64,000 bases of DNA from Bdellovibrionaceae bacterium UBA6502 (GTDB lineage Bacteria; Bdellovibrionota; Bdellovibrionia; Bdellovibrionales; UBA840), in NCBI GenBank assembly GCA_002436415.1, contig DJMA01000009.1, forward strand, positions 1-64,000. Reading direction: 5' to 3'. Every line of letters begins with the position of its first letter. The stretch's first letter is position 1. The position numbers were made by a program, and so were the translations under genes. A model generated the notes under the pieces. The model was not told where the DNA came from. It saw only the letters and a program-made list of their open reading frames with translations, and made no database searches. This document shows positions 49,493 to 59,163 of this stretch, piece by piece.

Positions 49493-50194
49493 TTGAAATC
49501 ACTTCTTGGTATTTTATCTTATGTAGTAGCAGGAATGGCTGGTTTGGGATTAGCTTCCTATCTAGCTGGTATGGTATTAAAACCTTCCTCTGCTGCCAAT
49601 CTAGAAGTTGGTAAGTCTAAAATTGAATCGCAAGTAGCTAAGGATCTCAAAGTTCAAAAAGATTCTGATATTGAACTTGTAATGAATAGAATTGAGAATG
49701 CAAACCTTAGCGAAAATTTATTGGCTCAAGCAGCCAAGCCTCAAGCGGCAAAGCAAGCTGAGGAAAAAACGCAAGATGATATAATTATCGATGGTCAAAA
49801 ACAAAATACGATCGATTTAAAATTTTTAAATGAAGAATATAAATATGATGAAACGGATCGAAAAGACCCATTTGCACCATACGAGGCACCAAGGGCTGTT
49901 TTTAACTCAACTCAGCCAATTGGACCAATGTTGCCACTGCAAAGGTTTAATGTTGAAGAATTATCGGTTCAGGGAATCATTTGGGGAGTTGAAAACCCAA
50001 CCGCCATGGTAGTGGCACCAGACAAAAAGATTTATTACGTTAAAGAACGAGAAAAAATTGGTAAGAACAATGGCTATATCGCTCAAATTAGAGAGGGTGA
50101 AGTAGTGATTGTAGAGAGCTTTTTATATAATGGGGAAATCACATCACAGGTAAAAATATTACCAATAGATACGGTTTCCAATTCGAAAAAGTAA
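49493..50194 (+). CDS. pilP: Type IV pilus protein PilP
   Basis: The TTG at 49493 has GAGGAGG about 9 nt upstream. PilP normally is a lipoprotein linking PilNO to the PilQ secretin. Here the N-terminus is a hydrophobic helix (LLGILSYVVAGMAGLGLASY) without a lipobox cysteine, so it is probably anchored by that helix. The beta domain follows a linker and has KDPFAPYEAP and the typical VQGIIWGVENPTAMVVAPD and YYVKEREKIGKNNGYIAQI strands. Length 233. Confidence 0.88.
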   Translation: MKSLLGILSYVVAGMAGLGLASYLAGMVLKPSSAANLEVGKSKIESQVAKDLKVQKDSDIELVMNRIENANLSENLLAQAAKPQAAKQAEEKTQDDIIIDGQKQNTIDLKFLNEEYKYDETDRKDPFAPYEAPRAVFNSTQPIGPMLPLQRFNVEELSVQGIIWGVENPTAMVVAPDKKIYYVKEREKIGKNNGYIAQIREGEVVIVESFLYNGEITSQVKILPIDTVSNSKK

Positions 50195-50221
50195 AAAAAT
50201 CTTAGGAAGAAGGAGTTTCCT

Positions 50222-52501
50222 ATGTTTATGAAAAATAGTTTGGCAATGTTGTTGTGTCTTACGATGCTAGCTTGTAGTTCCGCTAGTAATCAAGACGAGG
50301 GTTTGGCTTCGAATGCTGATGAAATAGCGGCAGAGACTGACTTCAGTGAGGATGCTTTTGGTGATTCCCTGGATGAGGAGTCTGGAGAAGATTTTTTTGC
50401 TGAATCTGAAGGGGACGAAACTGCTGACGAAAGCTTTTTTGAAGACGGGTTCGCAGAAGAAGAACCTGCTGAACAAAGCATTGCAGCAAATGACGAAACA
50501 TTTTCAGAAGATGATTTTAGTGAAGAGGATTTTTCGGAAGAGGACTTTTCTGAGGAAGACTTCTCTGAAGAAGATATGGCTTTTTCAGAAGAGGATTTCG
50601 AAGGTGAAGACTTTGCCGACGAATCAACAGATGAACTGTTTGCGGAAGACGAATCTTTAGATGATTTTGCCATTGAAGAAGAAGCCCCGGTTGAATTGGC
50701 GGAGCAAAACATTGCTGAACCACCAGTTGTCGAAGAAACTCCAATCATTGAAACACCATTGGTTTCTGGTGGTGAAAACCGAATCGTAGGTCTAGACTTT
50801 TTGGCAAATAAAAATGGTGGAACGATTTTAATTTCGAGCTTAAAGCCGGTTCAGTTTCGACAAAGAAAGAACCTTTCAACAGGTCAACATATTGTCGAGA
50901 TTGAAGGAGTAAAACTTCCAGAGAAGTTTCAAAGGCCATATGACACTCGAGAGTTTAACGGAAGCATTGGTTTGTTTCAGGCATACCAAGAAAAAGGTTC
51001 CAATGTCGCTCGTTTCGTACTTCAAACAAAAAGTAACTCTGAGCCATTAATCACTCAAGAAGGTGAGGCTCTTTTGATTTTGGCACAAAATCCTGTGCAG
51101 GAATATCAAATGGCCGAAGCACCTGACGAAGGTGAAATCGATTTTGAAAATAATCGAATTACAGTGGATACCGATGCGATTCGTCGAGATGAAGAAATCT
51201 TAAAAGATAAAAGCATCGAAGATTTCTTAACTGGAAACACAAATTATTATGGTAAAAAAATTAATATTGAGCTTGTGAATACAAATATCATCGAAGTTTT
51301 CAATATTCTTGCCGAGCAAAGTAATTTAAATATCATTGTGGCTGAAGGGGTGTCTGGAAACATCACTCTACGATTACGAGAGATTCCTTGGGATCAGGCA
51401 TTAATGGTTGTTCTACAATCCAAACAACTTGGATACGTAAAGAACGGAAATATTTTAAGAATTGCTCCTTTGAAGACCATTGAAAAAGAAGCAAATGACG
51501 CGAGAGCAGTTATTGAAGCTCAGAAAAAGCTTTTACCGGTTAAGGTGAGAATTTACCCAGTAAGTTTTGCTCAAGCCAATGATATTTCCACGCAGGTTCA
51601 AGATTTTCTAACTCCAGATCGTGGTAAAGTAAAAGCAGATACGAGAACAAACTCAATCATTGTGACAGATCTCCCTGAAGTTTTAGACAAAGTTGGAAAG
51701 TTGATCAAGAGGCTAGACACAGAAACTCCTCAAGTGTTAATGGAAGCAAAGTTTGTTGAAACGACAGAAGATTTTGATCGTCAGGTTAATATCGGACTTG
51801 GAACTGGTACTTATACAAGTACAGCAGGAAATGAGTACTCTTACAGTGGTCTAACTTCCAACGGAAACTCAGGGTTGAGTATGACCTTCAATAGTATTTC
51901 AAGCCTAGGAAGTATTGGTGCTTTCTTAGATTTGTATGAAAAGAAAAACTTGGCAAGAGTGATTTCTTCTCCACGGGTAATCGGTTTGAACAATGAAGCA
52001 GCTACCATTAGCCAAACCACTCAGGTATTGGATAAGACTACGACAACATCTACTGACGGTCGTACAACAGCTACAAGTTTCACTCCGCGTGATTTAACTT
52101 TAAATTTAACCATGACTCCGCAGATTACAGCGGATGGTGGTGTATTGATGGAAATCTCCGTACAAAGGGATGTTGCCGGGGCGCAAGAGGTTGAGGAAAC
52201 AGCTTCAGCTACGCCAATCGGAACGCGATCTGCGCAAACAAAAGTTTTAGTTCCAAATGGTGACACCATTGTAATTGGTGGAGTTTATCAGTTTGACCAA
52301 ACGAAAGAAGAAATTAAAATTCCATATTTAGGAGATATTCCACTATTAGGTACATTGTTTAGAAAGGACACTACGAAAAACGTTAAAAATGAGTTAATGA
52401 TTTTCGTAACTCCTAGAGTATTGAACATTGATAAGGCCTTCAATAGTGGTGATGTATTTATTGAACAGGCAGAAGGTGTTCCTGCAGAGCAAAGTCTATA
52501 A
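50222..52501 (+). CDS. pilQ: Type IV pilus secretin PilQ with acidic N-terminal repeat
   Basis: PilQ forms the outer-membrane channel through which the pilus passes. The signal ends in LAC (Cys18), so it is likely a lipoprotein. Residues about 25-165 are extremely acidic (Asp/Glu/Phe/Ser) and include five SE(E/D)DF units. An AMIN domain (about 185-285), a secretin N0 domain (INIELVNTNIIEVFNILAEQ), an N1 domain (VKVRIYPVSFAQANDI) and the secretin pore (VPNGDTIVIGGVY, PYLGDIPLLGTLFR) follow. GAAGGAG precedes the ATG. It ends 6 nt inside the end of the convergent TolC-like gene. Confidence 0.95.
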   Translation: MFMKNSLAMLLCLTMLACSSASNQDEGLASNADEIAAETDFSEDAFGDSLDEESGEDFFAESEGDETADESFFEDGFAEEEPAEQSIAANDETFSEDDFSEEDFSEEDFSEEDFSEEDMAFSEEDFEGEDFADESTDELFAEDESLDDFAIEEEAPVELAEQNIAEPPVVEETPIIETPLVSGGENRIVGLDFLANKNGGTILISSLKPVQFRQRKNLSTGQHIVEIEGVKLPEKFQRPYDTREFNGSIGLFQAYQEKGSNVARFVLQTKSNSEPLITQEGEALLILAQNPVQEYQMAEAPDEGEIDFENNRITVDTDAIRRDEEILKDKSIEDFLTGNTNYYGKKINIELVNTNIIEVFNILAEQSNLNIIVAEGVSGNITLRLREIPWDQALMVVLQSKQLGYVKNGNILRIAPLKTIEKEANDARAVIEAQKKLLPVKVRIYPVSFAQANDISTQVQDFLTPDRGKVKADTRTNSIIVTDLPEVLDKVGKLIKRLDTETPQVLMEAKFVETTEDFDRQVNIGLGTGTYTSTAGNEYSYSGLTSNGNSGLSMTFNSISSLGSIGAFLDLYEKKNLARVISSPRVIGLNNEAATISQTTQVLDKTTTTSTDGRTTATSFTPRDLTLNLTMTPQITADGGVLMEISVQRDVAGAQEVEETASATPIGTRSAQTKVLVPNGDTIVIGGVYQFDQTKEEIKIPYLGDIPLLGTLFRKDTTKNVKNELMIFVTPRVLNIDKAFNSGDVFIEQAEGVPAEQSL
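50501..50575 (+). repeat. 15-bp tandem repeat coding for FSEED units
   Basis: Five consecutive 15-base units encode FSEDD-FSEED-FSEED-FSEED-FSEED (pilQ residues 94-118), followed by related units. The codons differ slightly between units, as expected for a repeat that has drifted. Such repeats can change copy number by slippage. Confidence 0.8.
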
Positions 52502-53725
52502 GACTTGGCCTTGTAGGTTTAACATCTTTAGCCTTTTTGAATGAAAGTCATACCAGGTATCCCAATAAGAAGATTCAGCATTATCTAAAGATTGTTGTAC
52601 CTGGCTTAATTGCAAAAAGTTAATCCTACCAATGCGGTAGGATTTTTGCGCTTCTAGCAAACTTTTTTTGGCAAAACTTTTCCATCGTTCGTAGGACTTT
52701 AATAAAGTCTTCTTTTGATTTAACTCTTCTTGCATTTGTTCATAGTGAAGCGCAACGATTCTTTTTTTCTCTTGGATTTGCCTTTCTAAGATTGCAATGC
52801 TTTTACTATGAGCTCTTTTTTTATAGATACTAGATAGTCCTGAAAACAAAGGCAAACTAGCTGATAAAACGATTTGGCTAGAGCGATTGCTTTCATCGAA
52901 AAGTCCACTAGACTCTGTAGCCTGATAACCTTCGCTAGCTGAAATGGCTATGCTTGGATTGTCTTCTCCCAAATCTATTTTTTGATTTAACTTTAAATTT
53001 TTCATTTGAAGATTCAAAGCTTGCAACTCAAAATTATTTTGAAAAAGATTTTGTACATCAATAGATTGAATGTCTTGCTTTGGTTCCCATTTGTTTTTTG
53101 TCATTTCACGCCAGTTACTTACATAACTGGTAACTTCTTTATCTAGCTTTTCATACTCAATTTCTAACTGTTCTAGTTGTACTTTTCTCGCGATAAAATC
53201 TGCTTCGGCTTGAGGAAGTTCATAGGATTTAGCATTTCCAAGTTTAGATTTTCTCTGTATGATGCTTCTGTTTTTCTTTTGAATCTCTAGTTGGTCCTTT
53301 GCAATTTTTATTTTTTCTTGCTGATTGCGAACTTGTAACAAAAAATTGAAAGCTTTTAATTTACTCGCCTCCGTTGTCATTTTTAAGTTAAGTTTTGCGA
53401 TTTTTAACTCTTCTTTTGCTAAATCCAAAGCAGCAAAAAGTTTTCCCCCTGTATAAATGGGTTGGGTGATTTCTAGTTTACTCGCGTACAGCGTGGCACT
53501 TCCTGTAAATGCAGTGATGTTTTTAATTCTTGTCTGGCTGTTTGACCAAGTTACTTGAGGAAATAGACTTCCACGAACCTGTTTTACTTGGTTTTCTAAC
53601 TTTTCAATCTCTAGTTTCGCTTCATCAACTTCGGGACTCTTAAGAACGAATTCGTCGACAAAAGGCAGGGAGTAAGCTTTGGACACAAGAAAAAAACATA
53701 GAAATAGAAGTTTTTGTTTAAGCAA
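52496..53725 (-). CDS. TolC-like outer-membrane efflux protein
   Basis: The TTG at 53725 is favoured because AGGGGG lies 5 nt upstream. The signal peptide (LLFLCFFLVSKAYS) leads to two similar TolC repeats of long coiled coils and strands, such as LEIEKLENQVKQVRGSLFPQ, LEITQPIYTGGKLFAALDLA and LSASLPLFSGLSSIYKKRAH. The (Q/S)PLF(T/S)GG pattern in both halves is typical of the OEP family. Such proteins form the trimeric outer-membrane conduit of efflux pumps or type I secretion. No partner pump genes adjoin. It is convergent with pilQ. Confidence 0.88.
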   Translation of the reverse strand: MLKQKLLFLCFFLVSKAYSLPFVDEFVLKSPEVDEAKLEIEKLENQVKQVRGSLFPQVTWSNSQTRIKNITAFTGSATLYASKLEITQPIYTGGKLFAALDLAKEELKIAKLNLKMTTEASKLKAFNFLLQVRNQQEKIKIAKDQLEIQKKNRSIIQRKSKLGNAKSYELPQAEADFIARKVQLEQLEIEYEKLDKEVTSYVSNWREMTKNKWEPKQDIQSIDVQNLFQNNFELQALNLQMKNLKLNQKIDLGEDNPSIAISASEGYQATESSGLFDESNRSSQIVLSASLPLFSGLSSIYKKRAHSKSIAILERQIQEKKRIVALHYEQMQEELNQKKTLLKSYERWKSFAKKSLLEAQKSYRIGRINFLQLSQVQQSLDNAESSYWDTWYDFHSKRLKMLNLQGQVL

Positions 53726-53871
53726 ATTTACCCCCTGGACCAATTCTGTTATATGGAAAAATGCGCCTAAACTATACCGTCAGATTGACCAGGATTCTAA
53801 GGAAAAATGCTTTATAGATTGTTCGGCCGCATTGCGAAAGATAACCTGAGTTAAACATAACAGGAGTCAGC

Positions 53872-55461
53872 ATGAGAAGCGCATTTTTTTATGTTTGTTT
53901 TGCCGTTTTTGGATTTGTAGGATTAATCTCAATAATATTTCCTCAAGCCCTCTTTAGTTTAATAATTTTAGTGCCCATTGCACTAATGGGCCTAAAAGAT
54001 GCTTTCCAAAAGAAGCAAACGATTCGTCGTAATTTTCCTATACTTGGAAGATTTCGCTATTTGCTGGAAATGATTCGTCCAGAAATTCAGCAATATTTTA
54101 TCGAACATGATACTGCGGGAACTCCAATTCCAAGAACCTTACGTTCTCTAGTTTATCAGCGAGCGAAAAGGCAAATTGAAACGGTTCCCTTTGGTACGCA
54201 GGAAAATGTCTACTCCTCAAATTATGAATGGATCAATCACACCATGAAACCAACCATTGTGGATGAGTCTGGATTGCGTGTTTTGGTTGGTGGTGATGAG
54301 TGTACGCAAAAATATTCTTGTTCTTTGCTCAATATCTCGGCCATGAGTTATGGTTCTTTAAGTAAAAATGCAATCGAAGCTCTTAATGGTGGGGCAAAGA
54401 TTGGAGATTTTTATCACAATACAGGAGAAGGAAGTATTTCTCCATACCATCTAAATAGAGGCGGGGATTTGGTTTGGCAAATCGGTACCGGCTATTTTGG
54501 CTGTAGAGATGAGGATGGAAATTTTGATCTTGAAAAGTTCAAAGTAAATGCAAATCGACCTGAAGTTAAAATGATCGAAATTAAAATTTCTCAGGGAGCA
54601 AAACCAGGACATGGTGGTATTCTTCCTAAGGAAAAAGTAACCAAAGAAATTTCAGAAATTCGTCATGTACCTATGGGAGTAGACGTAATCTCACCTGGAG
54701 GCCATTCCGCATTTAATTCGCCTAGAGAGTTGTTAGAGTTTATCAAAAAATTGAGAGAAGCCTCTGGAGGAAAACCCGTTGGTTTTAAACTCTGCATGGG
54801 ATATCCAGAGGAGTTTGTCTCTGTTTGTAAAGCCATGGTTACCACCCAAATTTTTCCTGACTTCATAACTGTAGATGGCAGTGAAGGTGGAACCGGAGCA
54901 TCTCCTCTAGAATTTACAAATTCTGTTGGGACTCCACTGGAAGACGGGCTTGTGTTTGTGCACAATACTTTACGAGGCTTTGGCATCCGTCAAAAACTTA
55001 AGATAATAGCTTCTGGTAAGGTATTGACCGCATTCAATATGTTAAACCGATTGGCCCTGGGAGCTGATATTATTAATAGTGCTAGGGGATTTATGCTAGC
55101 GATTGGTTGTATCCAAGCCCTACGTTGTCATGAGAACGTTTGTCCTACCGGAGTTGCGACGACGAACCCGAAATTTTATGAGGGTTTAGATGTAAATTTA
55201 AAAGAAGTAAGAACCGCAAATTTTCATGCTAAGACCCTTCATACCTTTAAAGAGCTTTTACAAATCGTAGGTGTTGAAAGACCTTCTCAACTACGTAGGC
55301 ATCACATTCAAAGAAGGATTCGTGGAGTAGGGGCTACCAATTTAGAAGAGATTTACCCATATTTAGGAGAAGGAACTCTCTTAGAGGAGCCTTATCCAAT
55401 CTCTTATCAAAAGATCATGGATAAGGTCGACATTGATCACTTCGCTGATGTTCACTGGTGA
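53872..55461 (+). CDS. FMN-binding glutamate synthase-family protein (GltB central domain only)
   Basis: One or two N-terminal membrane helices (residues 1-42) precede a GltS-like FMN barrel. Typical segments are ISAMSYGSLSKNAIEALNGG, ISQGAKPGHGGILPKEK, VDGSEGGTGASPLEFTNSVG and the 3Fe-4S cluster CIQALRCHENVC. The amidotransferase and gltD parts of true glutamate synthase are absent, so it belongs to the single-domain family found in many bacteria. Its substrate is not known. AGGAG lies 5 nt before the ATG. Its end overlaps the next gene on the other strand by 10 nt. Confidence 0.88.
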   Translation: MRSAFFYVCFAVFGFVGLISIIFPQALFSLIILVPIALMGLKDAFQKKQTIRRNFPILGRFRYLLEMIRPEIQQYFIEHDTAGTPIPRTLRSLVYQRAKRQIETVPFGTQENVYSSNYEWINHTMKPTIVDESGLRVLVGGDECTQKYSCSLLNISAMSYGSLSKNAIEALNGGAKIGDFYHNTGEGSISPYHLNRGGDLVWQIGTGYFGCRDEDGNFDLEKFKVNANRPEVKMIEIKISQGAKPGHGGILPKEKVTKEISEIRHVPMGVDVISPGGHSAFNSPRELLEFIKKLREASGGKPVGFKLCMGYPEEFVSVCKAMVTTQIFPDFITVDGSEGGTGASPLEFTNSVGTPLEDGLVFVHNTLRGFGIRQKLKIIASGKVLTAFNMLNRLALGADIINSARGFMLAIGCIQALRCHENVCPTGVATTNPKFYEGLDVNLKEVRTANFHAKTLHTFKELLQIVGVERPSQLRRHHIQRRIRGVGATNLEEIYPYLGEGTLLEEPYPISYQKIMDKVDIDHFADVHW

Positions 55462-57359
55462 TCACGAGATTTGAGGAATTCCTCAAAATGCTCTTTACCA
55501 TTTTTACCGAAGACTAGAGGATTCTTTACGAATTCCTCTTGGATTCTTGAGATGAATCTTTCGTTTCTTTCTCTCGGACTTAACTCGATGATTTTTTCAA
55601 ATTCATAAGCAAAGGCACCAGTACCAATTACATAATCCAATTCTCTGACGATAGCGGCCAATACGTTGTCAATAATGATACCTTTGTTTTGATACAAATA
55701 ATGCTCGATAGGTGCTGTTTTACTCTTCGGATCCAAAGAATGCAGTTTATCACCTAGGAAGTGGTTCGTAATAGGCATTCTAAGGTAAGTATCATAAAGC
55801 CATTTTCTCACTGGTCCAAAATAGTTGTGACCTGAGTTGGTATACTCAAATTTATCTACTCTATTATTTTTACTAGTAAAATCTCGAGGCTCAACGTTTT
55901 TCATTCGTAAGTTCGGGTTGTAGCGATTTGGCATAGTATGAGTTAAGGCATTAGATACAGATTTCCCATCATTGTTAAAAGTTAAAACTGTCCCGATGTC
56001 GGCGATTAACTCATGATACTTGGAAATAAAAGTATGTAATAAACTAGAGTACACTTGAGCGGCTTGTGCAAAGGCCTCATTGGTTTGCTCTACTTTTGCT
56101 GTCCAATAAACACGTTTTAACTCATTCTGTTCGATGAGAATATAGTACTCGTTGGCGGCTCGAAGTGCAGCTCCAATGCGTTTTCCTAATTTGTAGTGAC
56201 TTAAAAAGGACTCCAATTCCTCGCCAAGTACTTTACCCATTAATTCTTTAAATTTTTCTTCTGTGTAATGAGGAAACTTTTCTTGGAAAACTTTAAAAGC
56301 CTCTTGTTCACGTTCTAGGTATTCTTTTTCATAAACCTTAGCTTCTTTTCTTAGATTTTCTAAATAGAGAACTTCAGTTTGGCTTGGAGCTTTTGCTTTG
56401 TAGTCTTTGCCAAAGATAACTTTCTTACCAAACTCAGCGGTTTGAGGAAGATCCACTTGATTGTTTCTATATTGTAAAATCAGAGAAACGAATTTCTCTC
56501 TTTCTTCCGCATTTAATTTCTTTGATAAGTTTTCCGCTACATACTTCTTTAAATCTTCGGCAGAACGCTCGTTGTTTTTAAAAGCTTCTGTAATGGCTGG
56601 CATCTCTTCACTTAAATCTTTTTCCGTAATCATTTGGTTCAAGCGATCAATGATTTTATGACTGTTGTGCCTTAGGGTTTGAAAATAGGTGTTCATGTCA
56701 TTAATGGCAGAGATTCTTCCGTATCTTTCTTTCAGTAGATTATCAAAAACAACATGGAAATATTCGTGAGCATTAATGGGTAGGGAAGCGGAAGGGTTTT
56801 TCTCTAAAGTGATCGTCGAACCTTTCTTACTTGTATTCACTAAACGCTTCATTTCTGGAGAATAACTAACAACCACTTTAAACTGCCATACACCAGATTT
56901 TGTCCAAAAGGCATCGGTGTCATTTTTGGTTACCATCAAATAAATTTGGTCAGGTCTTTTCAAAAGTTTTGAAGCATCTAAAATATTGTCGTTAATAAAA
57001 TCTAGGATATGAGCAATTTCTTGTGCTTCTTTAGCTTTAACTCCAATTTCTGCCAATGCTACTCGAATGACACTGTCTGCATTATTAACTAGATCAATTT
57101 TATAGGTGTTTTCCTGATTTAAAATTGCCGAAGAGGAGATCAGATCCTTTGCGTGATCTAGGATATTTCTATTTTTTTCTGCACGCAACATCAACTCAGA
57201 AGGTAGAGATTGAGGATCTCCTGAGCCTGATCTAACTGCGCTACTTTTACAGGAGTGACTTGGTTTACTTCTTCTATCGAGACCAGTGTGGATTCCCAGT
57301 GCTAATAAAATACTGGGGTGAACTAATAGACCAACAATAAGAACATAACTTAACTTCAT
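55452..57359 (-). CDS. Large secreted putative zinc metallopeptidase (HExxH)
   Basis: The ATG at 57359 has GGAG 5 nt upstream; a GTG two codons earlier overlaps that site. A signal peptide (MKLSYVLIVGLLVHPSILLA) is followed by about 610 residues, helical and charged. At about residue 198 the motif NAHEYFHVVFDNL gives HEYFH, a zinc-binding HExxH. About 250 residues further on, YHELIADIG (near 449) offers a Glu and Asp that could complete a gluzincin site. A predatory or envelope-remodelling role is speculation. I recognise no named family. Confidence 0.65.
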   Translation of the reverse strand: MKLSYVLIVGLLVHPSILLALGIHTGLDRRSKPSHSCKSSAVRSGSGDPQSLPSELMLRAEKNRNILDHAKDLISSSAILNQENTYKIDLVNNADSVIRVALAEIGVKAKEAQEIAHILDFINDNILDASKLLKRPDQIYLMVTKNDTDAFWTKSGVWQFKVVVSYSPEMKRLVNTSKKGSTITLEKNPSASLPINAHEYFHVVFDNLLKERYGRISAINDMNTYFQTLRHNSHKIIDRLNQMITEKDLSEEMPAITEAFKNNERSAEDLKKYVAENLSKKLNAEEREKFVSLILQYRNNQVDLPQTAEFGKKVIFGKDYKAKAPSQTEVLYLENLRKEAKVYEKEYLEREQEAFKVFQEKFPHYTEEKFKELMGKVLGEELESFLSHYKLGKRIGAALRAANEYYILIEQNELKRVYWTAKVEQTNEAFAQAAQVYSSLLHTFISKYHELIADIGTVLTFNNDGKSVSNALTHTMPNRYNPNLRMKNVEPRDFTSKNNRVDKFEYTNSGHNYFGPVRKWLYDTYLRMPITNHFLGDKLHSLDPKSKTAPIEHYLYQNKGIIIDNVLAAIVRELDYVIGTGAFAYEFEKIIELSPRERNERFISRIQEEFVKNPLVFGKNGKEHFEEFLKSRDHQ

Positions 57360-57578
57360 AAACACTCCGCTTTCGAAAGGCCAAGTATATAGTAAATAAG
57401 AGGCTTTTTTCCAGGGTAAGAATTACACAAGTCATTAAATCTATTAAGGAATTTAAAACCTAGCGAAACCTGTCTGATTCTTTTACGCTTCCTGAAATAA
57501 GTACTACAAATATCCTTTAGAAACCCACAATCGCTGGCACAATTATGGAATTTATTATAGAAGAAGCCTGGAGGCTAA

Positions 57579-58904
57579 ATGGATTTGTTTGAGCACGGAA
57601 GTAAAACGGGAAACAGTAATACTTTACCCTTAGCGGAAAAACTTCGACCTAGAACTTTAGACGAAATTATTGGGCAAGACTTTTTATACCAAGGAAGCCC
57701 AATTCTCGTTTTGTTTGAACAAAGAAAACTTCCAAGTTTGATTTTATGGGGGCCTCCTGGCTGTGGTAAAACTACGTTTGCAAAAGTCTTGTCTGAGAGT
57801 TATGGGATATCCTTTTTTTCCGTAAATGCAATTTCAACAGGTGCCAAAGAACTACGAAGCATTGGAGAGCAAGCAAAGCAAAAACATCATGAGTTTAATG
57901 AGAAGACCTTGCTGTTCGTAGACGAGATCCATCGCTTAAATAAATCCCAACAAGATGTTTTACTTCCTTTTGTCGAAGCAGGAAACTTTTTGCTGGTTGG
58001 CGCTACTACTGAAAACCCTAGCTTCCAGATTAATTCAGCCTTGCTCAGTCGATGTCGAGTTTTAAAATTTAATAGTATTGGTGAAAAGGCTTTTCAAAAG
58101 CTTTTAGATAAAGCCATGACTCATTACTCTTTGAAGGCTGATGATATTTTAAAAGAAGATGCTCAAAAACAATTGATCGCATTAGCAAATGGAGATGCAA
58201 GAAAGTTCTTAAATCTTTGCGAGCAACTGATTGACTACTTTCTAGCAATGAAAGCGGGAAAGCAGTCTGCTATTTCTTGGCCATGTGGAGAAGAAGATTT
58301 AGAAAATATTTTGCCTTCAATGGATCTATATTTTGATCGTGGTGATGCCCATTATGATCTAGCAAGTGCAATGATTAAATCCATTCGAGCCTCGGATGCC
58401 GACGCTGCAATTTACTATATGGCACGAATGCTTGAAGGCGGAGAAGATCCGATGTTTATCGCAAGGCGTTTGGTGATTTCCGCATCTGAGGATGTAGGGA
58501 ATGCGGATCCTAAGGCAATTGGTATTGCTACCAGTTGTATGCAAGCTGTACATTTGATTGGAATGCCGGAAGCAGGGATTACCTTGGCGCAAGCCACCAC
58601 TTACCTTGCCTCGGCTCCTAAATCAAATCGATCGTATATGGCTTACAACGAAGCTATTGCCGAAGTTAAAAAGTCGGGAAATTTAGAAGTTCCTCTTCAT
58701 ATTAGAAACTCTCGTTCAAAGTTAATGTCAGATATGGGTTACGGAAAAGGTTATCAATATGCTCATAACCATGAGGAGGGTGTGACTCACCATCATCTTC
58801 CAAAAGACTTAGAAGGTAAGGAGTTTTATCGACCTTTGGATAAACATTATGAGAAACATATTTTGGCTTATTTGGATTTTTTTCGGAAGAAGAGGGATTC
58901 TTAG
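57579..58904 (+). CDS. rarA: Replication-associated recombination protein A (RarA/MgsA)
   Basis: RarA is an AAA+ ATPase at stalled replication forks, related to the clamp loader. The 441 residues contain AEKLRPRTLDEIIGQ, Walker A WGPPGCGKTTFAK, Walker B LLFVDEIHRLNKSQQD, sensor 1 LVGATTENPSF and arginine finger LLSRCR. The C-terminal tetramerisation domain includes the SDADAAIYYMARMLEGGEDP and RRLVISASEDVGNADP motifs. Length is standard. GGAGG lies just before the ATG. The left block of the intergenic repeat starts right after the stop. Confidence 0.95.
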   Translation: MDLFEHGSKTGNSNTLPLAEKLRPRTLDEIIGQDFLYQGSPILVLFEQRKLPSLILWGPPGCGKTTFAKVLSESYGISFFSVNAISTGAKELRSIGEQAKQKHHEFNEKTLLFVDEIHRLNKSQQDVLLPFVEAGNFLLVGATTENPSFQINSALLSRCRVLKFNSIGEKAFQKLLDKAMTHYSLKADDILKEDAQKQLIALANGDARKFLNLCEQLIDYFLAMKAGKQSAISWPCGEEDLENILPSMDLYFDRGDAHYDLASAMIKSIRASDADAAIYYMARMLEGGEDPMFIARRLVISASEDVGNADPKAIGIATSCMQAVHLIGMPEAGITLAQATTYLASAPKSNRSYMAYNEAIAEVKKSGNLEVPLHIRNSRSKLMSDMGYGKGYQYAHNHEEGVTHHHLPKDLEGKEFYRPLDKHYEKHILAYLDFFRKKRDS

Positions 58905-58985
58905 TTTTTTAGATTTACTCCATGGTTTAGATCATTTGAATGAGCCGGCCATTTGAAATAAAAGTGTTTCTCTCAGACTGATAGA
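58905..58985 (+). repeat. Left block of the structured repeat, after rarA
   Basis: The sequence ACTCCATGGTTTAG...GAATGAGCCGGCCATTTG then AAATAAAAGTGTTT is a degraded form of the block after polA and metK. It lies directly after the rarA stop, in the same orientation, and replaces the 3' end of the cupin copy that follows. Confidence 0.65.
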
Positions 58986-58991
58986 AGCAAC

Positions 58992-59163
58992 TACTGCCAA
59001 TTTCTTCAAAAGGATGACGATGCCTTTTCACTTCAGAATTCTTTTGAAATTCTTCTTCTTTCAGTTCAGCCCCTTCGGAATGAGGGATCAACTTCAACTG
59101 ATCTATACTAGCTACTTGCCACCTGGTAATAAACAGATATAAAAAAAAACAGTTGTTAGTCTT
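58992..59163 (-). pseudogene. Truncated duplicate of the cupin gene
   Basis: This segment is about 85% identical by eye to 59453-59653, the 5' part and leader of the intact cupin gene. Protein-level matches are LDQLKLI-HSEGAELKEEEF and HRHPFEEI. It carries deletions of about 9 and 15 nt and stops matching just past the cupin motif HRHPFEEI. There the rarA-proximal repeat begins. An 80-codon frame runs through but lacks the second half of the barrel, so it is counted as a pseudogene. Confidence 0.75.

Noticed and set aside
50290..50748. Serine-rich 152-codon frame antisense to pilQ
   Set aside because: It is the complement of the acidic repeat; its Ser/Lys content is a by-product of GAA/GAT codons on the other strand.
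57366..57381. GG-N10-GC on the minus strand before the HExxH gene
   Set aside because: It overlaps the ribosome site, so a transcript could not include it, and the -12 is AAGC.
57534..57550. Perfect -24 half TGGCAC before rarA
   Set aside because: The -12 half reads TGGAA without the GC at the required position.
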